A stretch of DNA of 64,000 bases. Source: CBDDIP01 sp965229005 (GTDB lineage Bacteria; Actinomycetota; Acidimicrobiia; Acidimicrobiales; Ilumatobacteraceae). Both the position numbers and the translations under genes were made by a program. Below, one piece after another: positions 8,505-17,009 of the stretch. The stretch covers positions 2,170,001-2,234,000 of the forward strand of contig CBDDIP010000002.1 in the NCBI GenBank assembly GCA_965229005.1, in the 5' to 3' direction. Each line of letters begins with the position of its first letter. The stretch's first letter is position 1. Below the pieces are notes generated by a model. That model worked only from the letters and a program-made list of their open reading frames with translations, was not told the DNA's origin and searched no databases.

Positions 8505-9518
8505 ATGGAGATCGACTCGGTGAAGGACCTCGAGACGCGCGGGTTCGTGATCGTGCGCGACTTCCTGTCGCCCGACGAGGTGCAGTTGCTGCGCGACGAC
8601 TACTCGCAGCTCTCCCTCGACGACAACCGCAACTTCAATTCGAAGGCGCCGACCGTCGACGTGGTGGCGAAGATGACGCCGAGGTTCGACGACGTGCTGC
8701 GCCAGATCAACGAGCAGACGACCATTCGGGTCGACGTGTACGTCCCCGACACCTCGCTGTACTTCGAAGTCGGTACCAAGGAGGGCGTCAACTTCCCGTG
8801 GCACCAGGACCACGAGAGCTTCTACATCGTCCAGAACCACTTCGACTACGTCAACTTCTACATGCCGATCATCAAGCCGCAGCTGGCGAAGTCGAACGTG
8901 AAGGTGATCCCGTTCGATGTGCTCAACAGCGTTGCCCCGAGCGCGCACGACTTCCTCGTCGGCAACGGTGCCGGGCACTTCCATCCGCTGGGCGATCGTT
9001 GGCTGGCGACCAACGACGACCTCGGTGGGATGCGCGTGATCAAGGCGGACCTCGAGGACCTGGCTGTCACGCCGGAGCTCGACGTCGGCGACCTCCTGCT
9101 CCTTCGCGGCGACATCATCCACCGGACGCAGGACGCCGACACCACCCGTGTCGCGCTGTCCTGGCGGGCGGCCAACGGTTCCACGGTGGTCCGGCGCTCT
9201 CGGCTCGCCGACGGTGGCGTTCGCAAGGCGCAGATGATGCGCAACCACGTCGCTCCGTACCAGAAGATGTTCGACGCGTTCGATCGTGCCGCCAAGGACG
9301 AGATGCCGTTGCGAGAGCTGCTGGACATGTACGCGACAGCGCCGGCCACCACGACGATGGAGTCACGCGCGTTCGCCCGCAAGCTGGTCCGTGAGAAGCG
9401 CCGTGCTCATACGTTGGGCAGCTACGTGTCGAGCGTGCCGATGGCCACTGGCGTTCGCGGGATGCGCTTCGCCCAGACCTGCAGCGGTCGCCTGAAGCGC
9501 AGCCTGCGCCGCGGCTAG
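8505..9518 (+). CDS. Phytanoyl-CoA dioxygenase (PhyH) family protein
   Basis: 337 residues, Fe(II)/2-oxoglutarate oxygenase fold. The iron triad is visible as His100 and Asp102 in PWHQDHE and His206 in RGDIIHRTQD, with Arg215 positioned to hold 2-oxoglutarate (DTTRVALSWR). The N-terminus LETRGFVIVRDFLSPDEVQLL is typical of the family. Substrate unknown: relatives hydroxylate acyl-CoAs, ectoine or small secondary metabolites. The C-terminal 60 residues are basic. The gene abuts the convergent aldo/keto reductase with no gap. Confidence 0.85.
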   Translation: MEIDSVKDLETRGFVIVRDFLSPDEVQLLRDDYSQLSLDDNRNFNSKAPTVDVVAKMTPRFDDVLRQINEQTTIRVDVYVPDTSLYFEVGTKEGVNFPWHQDHESFYIVQNHFDYVNFYMPIIKPQLAKSNVKVIPFDVLNSVAPSAHDFLVGNGAGHFHPLGDRWLATNDDLGGMRVIKADLEDLAVTPELDVGDLLLLRGDIIHRTQDADTTRVALSWRAANGSTVVRRSRLADGGVRKAQMMRNHVAPYQKMFDAFDRAAKDEMPLRELLDMYATAPATTTMESRAFARKLVREKRRAHTLGSYVSSVPMATGVRGMRFAQTCSGRLKRSLRRG

Positions 9519-10544
9519 TTACGAGCGCCGGCGCTGTGCTGCGTCGGCGACGCCCGGTGGGACGTAGCCGGCGTCCGCCCAGGACAGGTTCGTGCCCGCC
9601 GGCACGATCGCATCGATCGCATCGAGCACGTCCGTCGACAACGTGACGTCGGCGGCGCCGAGCTGACCGGCGAGGTGCTCGGCCGTGCGCGGCCCGATGA
9701 TCGCCGACGTGATCGCCGGGTGGCGCAGGACGAAGGCGATCGCCAGGTGGATCAACGGCATCCCGGCCTCCTCGGCCAGCAGCGCCAAGGACTCCGCGGC
9801 GTCGAGCTTGACCTGGTTGCCCGGGATCGACAGGTCGTAGCGAGCCGGCAACCGTTTCGCCCGAGTGCTGCTGACGGTGTCGTTGCCCTTGCGCCAGTTG
9901 CCGGACAACCAGCCGCCCGCGAGCGGGCTCCAGCTGATCACGCCCATGCCGTGGCGCTGGCATGTGGGCAGCACGTCGGCCTCGATGCCGCGTACGAGCA
10001 TCGAGTACGGCGGCTGCTCGCAGACGAACCGTTCGCGGTGGCGCCGCTCTGCTGCCCACTGCGCCTCGACGATCTCCGACGCGGGGAAGGTGGACGAGCC
10101 GAGGTAGCGGACCTTGCCCTGGTGCACCAGATCGCTCAGCGCTCCCAGCGTCTCGTCGATGTCGGTCAGCGGGTCTGGCCGATGGATCTGGTAGAGGTCG
10201 ATGTGGTCGGTGCCGAGCCGACGCAGGCTGTTCTCGCACTCCTGGATGATCCAGCGACGCGAGCTGCCCTGGTGCAGCGGGTTGCGGCTCATCGGGAAGA
10301 AGGCCTTGGTGGCGATGACCAGGTCGTCGCGCCGGCCGGCGATCGCCTTGGCGACGATCTCCTCCGACTCACCGTTGGAGTACACGTCGGCGGTGTCGAT
10401 GAAGTTGATGCCTGCGTCGAGCGCGGTGTGGATGATCGCGATCGAGTCGTCGTGATCCTGGTTGCCCCAAGCGCCGAACATCATCGCCCCGAGGCAGAGC
10501 TCGCTCACCTGAAGGCCGGTCGTGCCAAGTCGTCGGTACTGCAT
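9519..10544 (-). CDS. Aldo/keto reductase
   Basis: 341-residue NADPH-dependent (beta/alpha)8 reductase. The opening MQYRRLGTTGLQVSELCLG, the tetrad pieces DTADVYSNGESEE (Asp, Tyr), IATKAFF (Lys) and IHRPDPLTD (His), and the C-terminal cofactor segment SAIIGPRTAEHL are all present. It belongs to the YdhF/potassium-channel-beta-like branch. Start ATG 10544 chosen; ATG 10562 would add six residues. Divergent from the DGPF/ECF42 pair across a 138-bp region that holds an inverted repeat. Confidence 0.9.
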   Translation of the reverse strand: MQYRRLGTTGLQVSELCLGAMMFGAWGNQDHDDSIAIIHTALDAGINFIDTADVYSNGESEEIVAKAIAGRRDDLVIATKAFFPMSRNPLHQGSSRRWIIQECENSLRRLGTDHIDLYQIHRPDPLTDIDETLGALSDLVHQGKVRYLGSSTFPASEIVEAQWAAERRHRERFVCEQPPYSMLVRGIEADVLPTCQRHGMGVISWSPLAGGWLSGNWRKGNDTVSSTRAKRLPARYDLSIPGNQVKLDAAESLALLAEEAGMPLIHLAIAFVLRHPAITSAIIGPRTAEHLAGQLGAADVTLSTDVLDAIDAIVPAGTNLSWADAGYVPPGVADAAQRRRS

Positions 10545-10571
10545 GCGTCCATCTTCGCTCATCGGCGAGTG

Positions 10572-10599
10572 CGAAGATCGTGGCGGCGAAAGATCTTCG
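10572..10599. promoter_or_regulatory. Inverted repeat CGAAGATC-N12-GATCTTCG
   Basis: Perfect 8-bp arms located 28 bases upstream of the aldo/keto reductase start and just upstream of the ECF42-type promoter of the opposite operon. A regulator bound here could control both directions. No candidate regulator is adjacent. Confidence 0.4.
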
Positions 10600-10606
10600 G
10601 TGGCGA

Positions 10607-10633
10607 TGTCGATCCACGGCATCGCCGTTCGAC
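10607..10633 (+). promoter_or_regulatory. Probable ECF42-dependent promoter (TGTCGA-N17-CGAC)
   Basis: A TGTCGA at 10607-10612 and CGAC at 10630-10633 with a 17-base spacer lie 50 bases upstream of the DGPF gene. This matches the -35 TGTCGA and CGA-containing -10 described for ECF42-group sigma factors, whose target operons encode DGPF proteins. It implies that the operon is activated by its own sigma factor. Confidence 0.6.
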
Positions 10634-10682
10634 GTGTGGATGAGACCGGGCCGCAGTGGCCCACGACACCAGGAGGAACACC

Positions 10683-11102
10683 GTGAAGTACATGCTGATC
10701 ATGCGAGGCAACGACGAGGCGATGGCGTCGTTCGCCGACGTCGACATGGAGCAGATGCTCGACGCCATGGGCCAGTTCAACGACGAGCTCATCAACGCCG
10801 GCGTGCTGCTCGCCGCCGAAGGGCTCGACCCTGCCGAGGAGGGCGTCGTGGTCGACTACTCGTCGGAGCCGCCGATCGTCACCGACGGTCCGTACGGCGA
10901 GACCAAGGAGCTGTTCGGCGGCTACTACATCCTCGAGGTGGCCTCGAAGGAGGAGGCGGTCGAGTGGGCCAAGCGGCTGCCGATGACCCGCCCGGGGATC
11001 AAGACCGAGATCCGCCGCGTGCCGAGCATCGACGAGTTCCCACAGGACAACGTCTGGATCCAGAAGGAGCGCGCATGGCGGGAGGCGACCGGTCAGCTGT
11101 GA
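10683..11102 (+). CDS. DGPF/YCII-domain protein
   Basis: 139 residues; the family name motif is present as VTDGPYGETKELFGGYYILE. These small ferredoxin-like-fold proteins are encoded beside ECF42 sigma factors; their biochemical role is not established, though YCII folds can be enzymatic. GTG start at 10683 is fixed by a perfect AGGAGG (10671-10676) 6 bases upstream. Overlaps the sigma factor gene by 28 bases. Confidence 0.9.
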   Translation: MKYMLIMRGNDEAMASFADVDMEQMLDAMGQFNDELINAGVLLAAEGLDPAEEGVVVDYSSEPPIVTDGPYGETKELFGGYYILEVASKEEAVEWAKRLPMTRPGIKTEIRRVPSIDEFPQDNVWIQKERAWREATGQL

Positions 11103-12349
11103 GCGCAGCTGCGGCACGCGACGTCGTCGGTGCGGTGTGGAGGATCGAGTCGGCGCGCATCGTCGGTGCGCTGGCTCGATCCACCGGTGACCTGTCGTTG
11201 GCCGAGGACGTCGCCCAGGAGGCGTTGGCCGAAGCACTCGTCACCTGGCCGCGCGACGGCGTGCCACCGAACCCGGGCGCGTGGTTGATGACGGTCGCCA
11301 AGCGACGCGCCATCGACGCGTTCCGTCGCCGCAGCGCGCTCGACGAGCGCTACGCGGCGATCGCCCACGAAGCCGGCGCGGAGGCTGTCATCGACGACCT
11401 TCGCGATCCGGACCAGATCGACGACGACGTGCTGGCGCTGTTCTTCACCGCCTGCCATCCGGTGCTGACGCCCGAGTCGCAGGTGGCGATGACCCTGCGG
11501 GTGATCGGCGGGCTGACGAGCGACGAGATCGCCCGCGCGTTCTTCGTCCCGACCGCGACGATCCAGGCCCGGATCACCCGGGCGAAGAAGACGTTGTCGG
11601 CGGCGCAACTGCCCTTCGAGGTGCCGTCACCGGAGGATCGCCGCGCCCGCCTCGGTGCCGTGCTGAGCGTTGTCTACGTGATCTTCACGGAAGGGTCGAC
11701 GGCGACGTCCGGTGACGCGTTGATCCGCGTCGATCTCGCCCGCGAGGCAACGCGCCTGGCGCGCGTCATCGCTCGGCTGGTTCCCGACGAGTCGGAGCCG
11801 CACGGCTTGCTCGCGCTGCTGGAGCTGACCGCGGCGCGGTTCCCGGCGCGTACCGATGCCGCAGGTGAGTCGGTGCTGCTGGCCGACCAGGACCGCCGGC
11901 GTTGGGACCGTTCGGCCGTGCGTCGCGGTCGTGGGGCGCTCGCCCAGGCCACGAAGGTCGGGCGCGGACTCGGCTACTACGGCCTCCAGGCGTCCATCGC
12001 CGAGTGCCACGCGATCGCTCCATCAGTCGACGACACCGATTGGGAGCGGATCGTCGTGCTCTACGACGCGCTCGGTCGTCTCGCTCCGTCACCGATCGTC
12101 GAGCTCAACCGGGCGGTCGCACTGTCGATGTCGCAGGGGCCGGTGATGGCGCTGCAGGTCGTCGACCGATTGGTGGCCGAAGATCGCCTGGCCGGCTCGC
12201 ACCTCCTGCCGAGCGTCCGCGGCGAGCTGCTCACGCGACTCGGGCGCGTGGCCGAAGCCCGCGCCGAGCTGCTCGTCGCCATCGAACGCTGCACCAACGT
12301 TCGCGAGCGATCGGTGCTCGAACGCAAGCTCGGCGCGCTGTCGGAGTGA
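11075..12349 (+). CDS. ECF42-type RNA polymerase sigma factor with C-terminal TPR-like extension
   Basis: 424 residues. Region 2 (SARIVGALARSTGDLSLAED, QEALAEALVTWP) and region 4 (LRVIGGLTSDEIARAFFVPT) form the sigma core in the first 190 residues. The remaining 230 residues form the helical extension with the motif ELNRAVALSM, which in ECF42 sigma factors is needed for activity. No anti-sigma gene is seen, as expected for this group. Start ATG 11075 has AAGGAG 5 bases upstream; GTG 11099 overlapping the DGPF stop is the alternative. Probably autoactivated from 10607-10633. Confidence 0.9.
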   Translation: MAGGDRSAVSAAAARDVVGAVWRIESARIVGALARSTGDLSLAEDVAQEALAEALVTWPRDGVPPNPGAWLMTVAKRRAIDAFRRRSALDERYAAIAHEAGAEAVIDDLRDPDQIDDDVLALFFTACHPVLTPESQVAMTLRVIGGLTSDEIARAFFVPTATIQARITRAKKTLSAAQLPFEVPSPEDRRARLGAVLSVVYVIFTEGSTATSGDALIRVDLAREATRLARVIARLVPDESEPHGLLALLELTAARFPARTDAAGESVLLADQDRRRWDRSAVRRGRGALAQATKVGRGLGYYGLQASIAECHAIAPSVDDTDWERIVVLYDALGRLAPSPIVELNRAVALSMSQGPVMALQVVDRLVAEDRLAGSHLLPSVRGELLTRLGRVAEARAELLVAIERCTNVRERSVLERKLGALSE

Positions 12350-12357
12350 ACCGGTTG

Positions 12358-12894
12358 TCAGCCCGGTGCGCGGCCGGTGAACGCCAACAGCCGATCCTGG
12401 GGTGAGGCGTGTCCGTCGATGGCGACCTCCGGCTTGAAGACGCCCGTGCGCTGGTCCTCGGTGAACGCGCCGTGCACGAGCTCATATGCCGCCTCCGGCA
12501 GCCCCGTCGGCATCGTCGTGTCCTGACCGGTCGCCTTGGCGAGATCCCATCCGTGCAGCAGCTGATCGCTGAACGCGATGCCGAGCGATGGCCCGGTGCG
12601 TTCGATCACGCCGTCCTGCCCGAACGTCCGGATCGTTTCCGTGCGGCCCCGCTCGAAATCGCCGATGGGATCGTCGGAGAGCTCGTCGGTCGGCTGAGGG
12701 CCAGGAGGCGACGCCTCCTTGCCGAGGGCGGCGTCGACGAAGTACCGCTGCGTCTCGAGCATGTGGCTCAAGAGGTCGCGCACCTCCCAGCCGTCGCAGG
12801 GCGTCGATGCATCGAGGTGCGCTGCGGCGCCCCGCACCTTGCTGAGCGTCCAGGAGCTCGCCTGCTCGTAGAGGTCGAGTGGGTTGGTCGGCAT
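12358..12894 (-). CDS. TIGR03086-type DinB-like protein
   Basis: 178 residues, same family as the protein at 3913-4512. MPTNPLDLYEQASSWTLSKV then STPCDGWEVRDLLSHMLETQ gives the first helices and first metal histidine, and DQLLHGWDLAKATGQDTTMP the second. Mycothiol-linked isomerase or detoxification roles are assumed for the family, not proven. A strong GGAGGG site precedes the ATG. Convergent with the ECF42 gene (8-base gap) and downstream of a serine hydrolase on the same strand with a 69-base gap. Confidence 0.82.
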   Translation of the reverse strand: MPTNPLDLYEQASSWTLSKVRGAAAHLDASTPCDGWEVRDLLSHMLETQRYFVDAALGKEASPPGPQPTDELSDDPIGDFERGRTETIRTFGQDGVIERTGPSLGIAFSDQLLHGWDLAKATGQDTTMPTGLPEAAYELVHGAFTEDQRTGVFKPEVAIDGHASPQDRLLAFTGRAPG

Positions 12895-12963
12895 GGGTCC
12901 CTCCAGATCGGGTGCTGCTCGATCTGTACCCGCGAGCCCGAGGTGACGAAACCGATCGGTGGG

Positions 12964-13965
12964 TCAGCGAGCCTGCTCGACTGCGGCGAGCAGCGCGTCC
13001 TCGACGAGCTGAGCGCGGGCATGGGTGCCGACGTGGGTCGTCAGGAACGCCCATGCCAAGCCGAGGTCTGCGCGAGCTGCACCCCACTGGCCGCCGAGCC
13101 CCGCCATGCCGACGGTCGGTCCGTCGATGCGCCCGCTGCCGAGCGTCCACGTCACCCGCTCGTGCACGAACCGGTCGTACCCGGTGGCACCCGGCAACCC
13201 GAGCCCGGTCGGCAGCCGCCCATCGAGGAACGCCTGCCAGAACGAGGCGAGCCCGCGGGCGGTTGCGTGGCCGTTGACCGCGGGCACCTCGGCCTGACGC
13301 CACACCCGGTCGTTGACGTCCACCCACGGCCCGAGCGAGCGGTGCCACACCGAACCCGCACGGCCGCGCGTCTTGGCCCACCACGCCCGATCGAGTCCAA
13401 CGGTGTCGGCGACGCGGGTGAGGTCGGTGCCGGCCACGCCGACGACGACGTCGATGCCGAGTGGCCCGGCCAGCTCCTCGGCGAGGAAGCGGCCGAGTGA
13501 ACGACCGTCGATCCTGCGGACCAGCTCGCCGACGAGGTGGCCGAACGTCTGCGCGTGCTCGCAGAGCACCGTGCCCGGCACCCACTCGGCATCCATCTCG
13601 GCGAGCGCGGCAACCGACGCTTCCCAGTCGGTCAGCGGCAGGGGAGGGACGGCGATCCGACCCGCCGCGTGGGTGAGCACGTGACGCACGAGCAGTCGGT
13701 CATCGCCGATCTCCGGCCAGATCGAGGTGACCCGGTCGTCGAGGCCGACCAGCCCGCGGTCGACGAGCAGCAGCAGACACGAACCGGTGATCGGTTTGAC
13801 GGTCGACCACGTGCACACGAGCGAGTCCTCGGCGAGACCGTCGGTCCACAGATCGATCACCGGACGCCCGCCGACGTACGCGGCGACAGCCACGCCCGGC
13901 CCGCACGCGTCGACCACGGACCGGACGCCCTCGTAACCCGGTGCGCACGTGCCGTCGGTCGTCAT
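12964..13965 (-). CDS. Serine hydrolase of the beta-lactamase/esterase EstB family, catalytic Tyr replaced
   Basis: 333 residues without signal peptide. The S-x-x-K motif is WSTVK (Ser54, Lys57). The second motif, normally Y-H-A in this family, reads C-E-H-A (Glu136) in GTVLCEHAQTFGHLVGEL, so the general-base tyrosine appears lost although the rest of the helix is kept. Start taken at ATG 13965; an upstream in-frame start at 14013 would run into the MarR-type palindrome and is less likely. It is divergent from the marR gene and could share its control. Confidence 0.82.
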   Translation of the reverse strand: MTTDGTCAPGYEGVRSVVDACGPGVAVAAYVGGRPVIDLWTDGLAEDSLVCTWSTVKPITGSCLLLLVDRGLVGLDDRVTSIWPEIGDDRLLVRHVLTHAAGRIAVPPLPLTDWEASVAALAEMDAEWVPGTVLCEHAQTFGHLVGELVRRIDGRSLGRFLAEELAGPLGIDVVVGVAGTDLTRVADTVGLDRAWWAKTRGRAGSVWHRSLGPWVDVNDRVWRQAEVPAVNGHATARGLASFWQAFLDGRLPTGLGLPGATGYDRFVHERVTWTLGSGRIDGPTVGMAGLGGQWGAARADLGLAWAFLTTHVGTHARAQLVEDALLAAVEQAR

Positions 13966-14010
13966 CGACTCATTCTGTCGTCGACGACGAAGCACCGAAG
14001 ATATCTGTTG

Positions 14011-14025
14011 CAACGACTATCGTTG
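14011..14025. promoter_or_regulatory. 15-bp palindrome CAACGA-CTA-TCGTTG, probable MarR operator
   Basis: Perfect 6-bp arms centred 25 bases upstream of the marR ATG and 53 bases upstream of the divergent serine hydrolase. Size and symmetry are typical for MarR dimers. It would control the catabolic operon 14043-17833 and possibly the divergent gene. Confidence 0.6.
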
Positions 14026-14042
14026 TGACGTACAGTCCTCGC

Positions 14043-14513
14043 ATGCGGAACGCGACGTTGGCGAGAGAGCCGAAGGCGGTCCGTGTCGGGCGCGGCGTGC
14101 ACATCAACGTCCTGCTGCTCGCCAACCGCAACCTCGAAGCGCTGGAGGAGCTGTGCCGGCCGGATGGGATCACCCACCAGCAGTACGTTGCGCTGTGGAC
14201 GCTGTGCCTCGCCGACGGCGCCGATGACGGCCTGCCGATGGGAGCCGTCGCCGACGGTCTGCTCAACCGCGCGTCGGACACGACGCGTCTTGTCGATCGA
14301 ATGGTGCGCGACGGGCTCGTCGAGCGACTGCCCAACCCCGCAGACCGTCGCTCGGTGCTGGTGCGTGCGACCGAGGCGGGTCGACGGGCCTTCGCTTCGG
14401 TCACACCGAAGCTGCAGGACTTCCATCGACGCCAGTGGGTCGGGCTCACCGCCGCCGAGGTCGACACGCTGAACGCGCTCCTCGCCAAGGCCCTCTGGGC
14501 CGACCCCACCTGA
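14043..14513 (+). CDS. MarR-family transcriptional regulator
   Basis: 156 residues. Winged helix with GITHQQYVALWTLCLADGAD, recognition helix VADGLLNRASDTTRLVDRMV and wing GLVERLPNPADRRSVLVRAT. First gene of an apparent operon with a ring-cleavage dioxygenase, a flavin monooxygenase and an FAH-family hydrolase, so it probably senses an aromatic acid or its metabolite. Gap of 37 bases to the next gene. Confidence 0.9.
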   Translation: MRNATLAREPKAVRVGRGVHINVLLLANRNLEALEELCRPDGITHQQYVALWTLCLADGADDGLPMGAVADGLLNRASDTTRLVDRMVRDGLVERLPNPADRRSVLVRATEAGRRAFASVTPKLQDFHRRQWVGLTAAEVDTLNALLAKALWADPT

Positions 14514-14550
14514 CCGGCCGCGCGGCCCTCACCCACGTCGGAGACGAACC

Positions 14551-15438
14551 ATGGACCACCAGATCGAGCTCGCCTACCTCGGCATCGAGGTGCCCGACCC
14601 CGCCAGCCTGACGTCGTTCTTCGGCGACGTCATCGGCCTCGTCCAAGGCGAGCCCGCCGGCACGGGAACGATCACGTGGCGCGACGACGACCGCGCACAT
14701 CGTCTCATCCTTCGACAGGGGGCGGCCAACGACGCGGTCTTCCTCGGTGTCGAGGCGGTCGACGCCGCCGCGTTCGACGCCACCGTTGCCCGTCTCGCCG
14801 GCGCCGGCTTCGATGCCGTCGAAGTTCCTGCGGACGCCGCATCGAGACGAGTCGCCCGGATCGCCCGCGTGGCTGCACCCTGGGGCATCGACGTCGAGAT
14901 CGTGCAGGGCCTGCAGGCAGCGACGTCGCCGTTCGACTCGCCGCTGATGGCCGGCGGCTTCCACACCGACGGCGTCGGGTTCGGTCACGTCGTCTTCGCC
15001 ACGACCGCCTTCGGCGAATCGGACCGCTTCCTCATCGACGGTCTCGGGTTCGGCCGCACCGACTGGTTGCAGATGGAGGTCGCGCCCGGGATCGAGCTGG
15101 AGGTGCGCTTCTACCACTGCAACGAGCGCCACCACACGGTGGCGCTGGCGAAGGCTCCCTTCGACCTGCCGCAGTGCCTGCACCACGTGATGTTCGAGGC
15201 CAACGAGCGTGATGCGGTGGGTGCCGCGTTCGATCGGGCGTGGGCCACCGAGCTGCCGATCCCCAACGGACTCGGCCGGCACGACAACGACGGCATGTTC
15301 AGCTTCTACGTCCAGAGCCCGGCGGGCTTCCAGGTCGAGGTCGGCCATGGGGCCCGCGTCGTCACCGACGACTGGGACGACGATCGTCGCTACGACCGGA
15401 TCAGCGCGTGGGGCCACCAGCCGGCACGGCGCGGATGA
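14551..15438 (+). CDS. Type I extradiol catechol dioxygenase (BphC/MhpB-function)
   Basis: 295 residues, two vicinal-oxygen-chelate domains. The iron ligands of the BphC family are all present: His146 (GFGHVVFA), His in LHHVMFE (211 or 212) and Glu263 (FQVEVG); the catalytic His195, His244 and Tyr253 also fit. It would cleave a catechol, for instance dihydroxyphenylpropionate-like, next to a hydroxyl group. The neighbouring hydroxylase would make its substrate and the FAH protein would process the product. Exact substrate not deducible. Confidence 0.9.
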   Translation: MDHQIELAYLGIEVPDPASLTSFFGDVIGLVQGEPAGTGTITWRDDDRAHRLILRQGAANDAVFLGVEAVDAAAFDATVARLAGAGFDAVEVPADAASRRVARIARVAAPWGIDVEIVQGLQAATSPFDSPLMAGGFHTDGVGFGHVVFATTAFGESDRFLIDGLGFGRTDWLQMEVAPGIELEVRFYHCNERHHTVALAKAPFDLPQCLHHVMFEANERDAVGAAFDRAWATELPIPNGLGRHDNDGMFSFYVQSPAGFQVEVGHGARVVTDDWDDDRRYDRISAWGHQPARRG

Positions 15439-17009
15439 CCGTGAGCACGAACACCGCGGAGGTCGACGTCGATGCTGACGTCGTCGTGGTCGGAGCGGGC
15501 CCGGTGGGGCTCGCGCTCGCGGTCCTGGTCGCCCAGTCCGGCCACTCGGTGGTCGTCCTCGAACGGTGGCCGAGCCCGTACCCGCTGCCGCGGGCGGTGC
15601 ACTTCGACCACGAGGTCGGTCGCATCCTGCAGTCGTGCGGCATCGGCAGCGAACTGCGCGAGGTCAGCGAGCCGGCCGACATCTACGAGTGGCGCAACGC
15701 AGCCGGTGCCACGCTGTTGAAGTTCGGCCGCGTCGGAGACGGCGCATCGGGATGGCCGGAGTCGTCGATGTTCTGCCAACCCGAGCTGGAGGCGCTGCTG
15801 GAGTCTCGGGCCGCTCGGCTTCCGGGGCTCGACGTCCGGCGTGGCATCGAGGTCGTCGGCCTGGACCAGTTCGACGAGCACGTCGAGCTGCGTGACGCCG
15901 AGGGTGGCATCGTGCGGGCGCGCTACGCCGTGGGGTGCGACGGCGCGAACAGCACGATCCGCGGGCTCGCTGGACTCGAGGTGCGCGACCTCGGGTTCTT
16001 CTACGACTGGTTGATCGTCGACGTGATCCTCGACGAACCCCGTGTCTTCCACCCGCTGAACGTGCAGATCTGCGATCCGGAGCGCCCGACGACGGTCGTG
16101 TCGGGCGGCCCGGGTCGCCGTCGCTGGGAGTTCATGCGCCTCCCGGGCGAACGGCTCGACGACCTCAACGACGCCGGCCGCGCCTGGGAGCTGCTGGCGC
16201 CGTGGGACGTCAGCCCGGCGAACGCGCGCCTCGAGCGGCACGCCGTCTACACGTTCCAGGCCCGCTACGCCGAGCAGTGGCGGGCGGCGCGAGTGCTCGT
16301 CGCCGGTGACGCCGCGCATCAGATGCCACCGTTCGCCGGACAGGGCATGTGCGCCGGGATCCGTGACGCGGCGAACCTGGCCTGGAAGCTCGGCGCCGTG
16401 CTGGACGGCGCAGCGCACACGTCGCTGCTCGACACGTACGTCGAGGAGCGCCTGCCCAGCGCGCAAGCTGCCATCGAGCTCTCGATGGCGCTCGGCAAGG
16501 TGATCTGCGTTGCCGATCCTGCGGAAGCGGCAGCGCGCGACGAGGCGATGACCGCCATGGTCGGCGCCGAGCCGATCGAGGTACCGGCGCTGCCGGGAGT
16601 TGCCGCCGGCATCGTGCACCCGACCTCACCCCACGCCGGCGGGCTGTTCGTCCAGGGCCGCGTCGACGGCGTCCCGTTCGACGACCTGCACGGCGTCGGC
16701 TGGCGGTTGATCTCGATGGGACCGGTGTCGCCCGACATCGACGCAGCCACGCTCGGCTGGTTCGAATCGATCGGCGGCCGACGGGTCCACGTCGACGACC
16801 CGGAGCCCGCCTTCGTCCGCTGGAGCACCGGCCATGACGCGACGATCGTGCTGCAGCGTCCCGACTTCCACCTCTACGGCACCGCCAACGACGGCGACGG
16901 CGCCTCCGACCTGCTCACCCACCTTCGAGCCCGTCTGTCGACGGGCACCACGACCGGCATCTCGACCGGCATGACGAACGACATCGCTCACCGAGGAGAC
17001 CCAACATGA
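15435..17009 (+). CDS. FAD-dependent aromatic-ring hydroxylase (MhpA-like)
   Basis: 524 residues, class A flavoprotein monooxygenase. The FAD Rossmann motif VVVVGAGPVGLALAVLVAQSG lies at about residues 16-36 (21 residues long), the second site CDGANSTIRGLAG near 170 and the third, VLVAGDAAHQMPPFAGQGMC, near 290, including the conserved GDAAH. The layout matches 3-(3-hydroxyphenyl)propionate hydroxylase. ATG overlaps the dioxygenase stop (ATGA), so the two are translationally coupled. Together with the dioxygenase it makes a hydroxylation/meta-cleavage unit. Confidence 0.9.
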   Translation: MTVSTNTAEVDVDADVVVVGAGPVGLALAVLVAQSGHSVVVLERWPSPYPLPRAVHFDHEVGRILQSCGIGSELREVSEPADIYEWRNAAGATLLKFGRVGDGASGWPESSMFCQPELEALLESRAARLPGLDVRRGIEVVGLDQFDEHVELRDAEGGIVRARYAVGCDGANSTIRGLAGLEVRDLGFFYDWLIVDVILDEPRVFHPLNVQICDPERPTTVVSGGPGRRRWEFMRLPGERLDDLNDAGRAWELLAPWDVSPANARLERHAVYTFQARYAEQWRAARVLVAGDAAHQMPPFAGQGMCAGIRDAANLAWKLGAVLDGAAHTSLLDTYVEERLPSAQAAIELSMALGKVICVADPAEAAARDEAMTAMVGAEPIEVPALPGVAAGIVHPTSPHAGGLFVQGRVDGVPFDDLHGVGWRLISMGPVSPDIDAATLGWFESIGGRRVHVDDPEPAFVRWSTGHDATIVLQRPDFHLYGTANDGDGASDLLTHLRARLSTGTTTGISTGMTNDIAHRGDPT

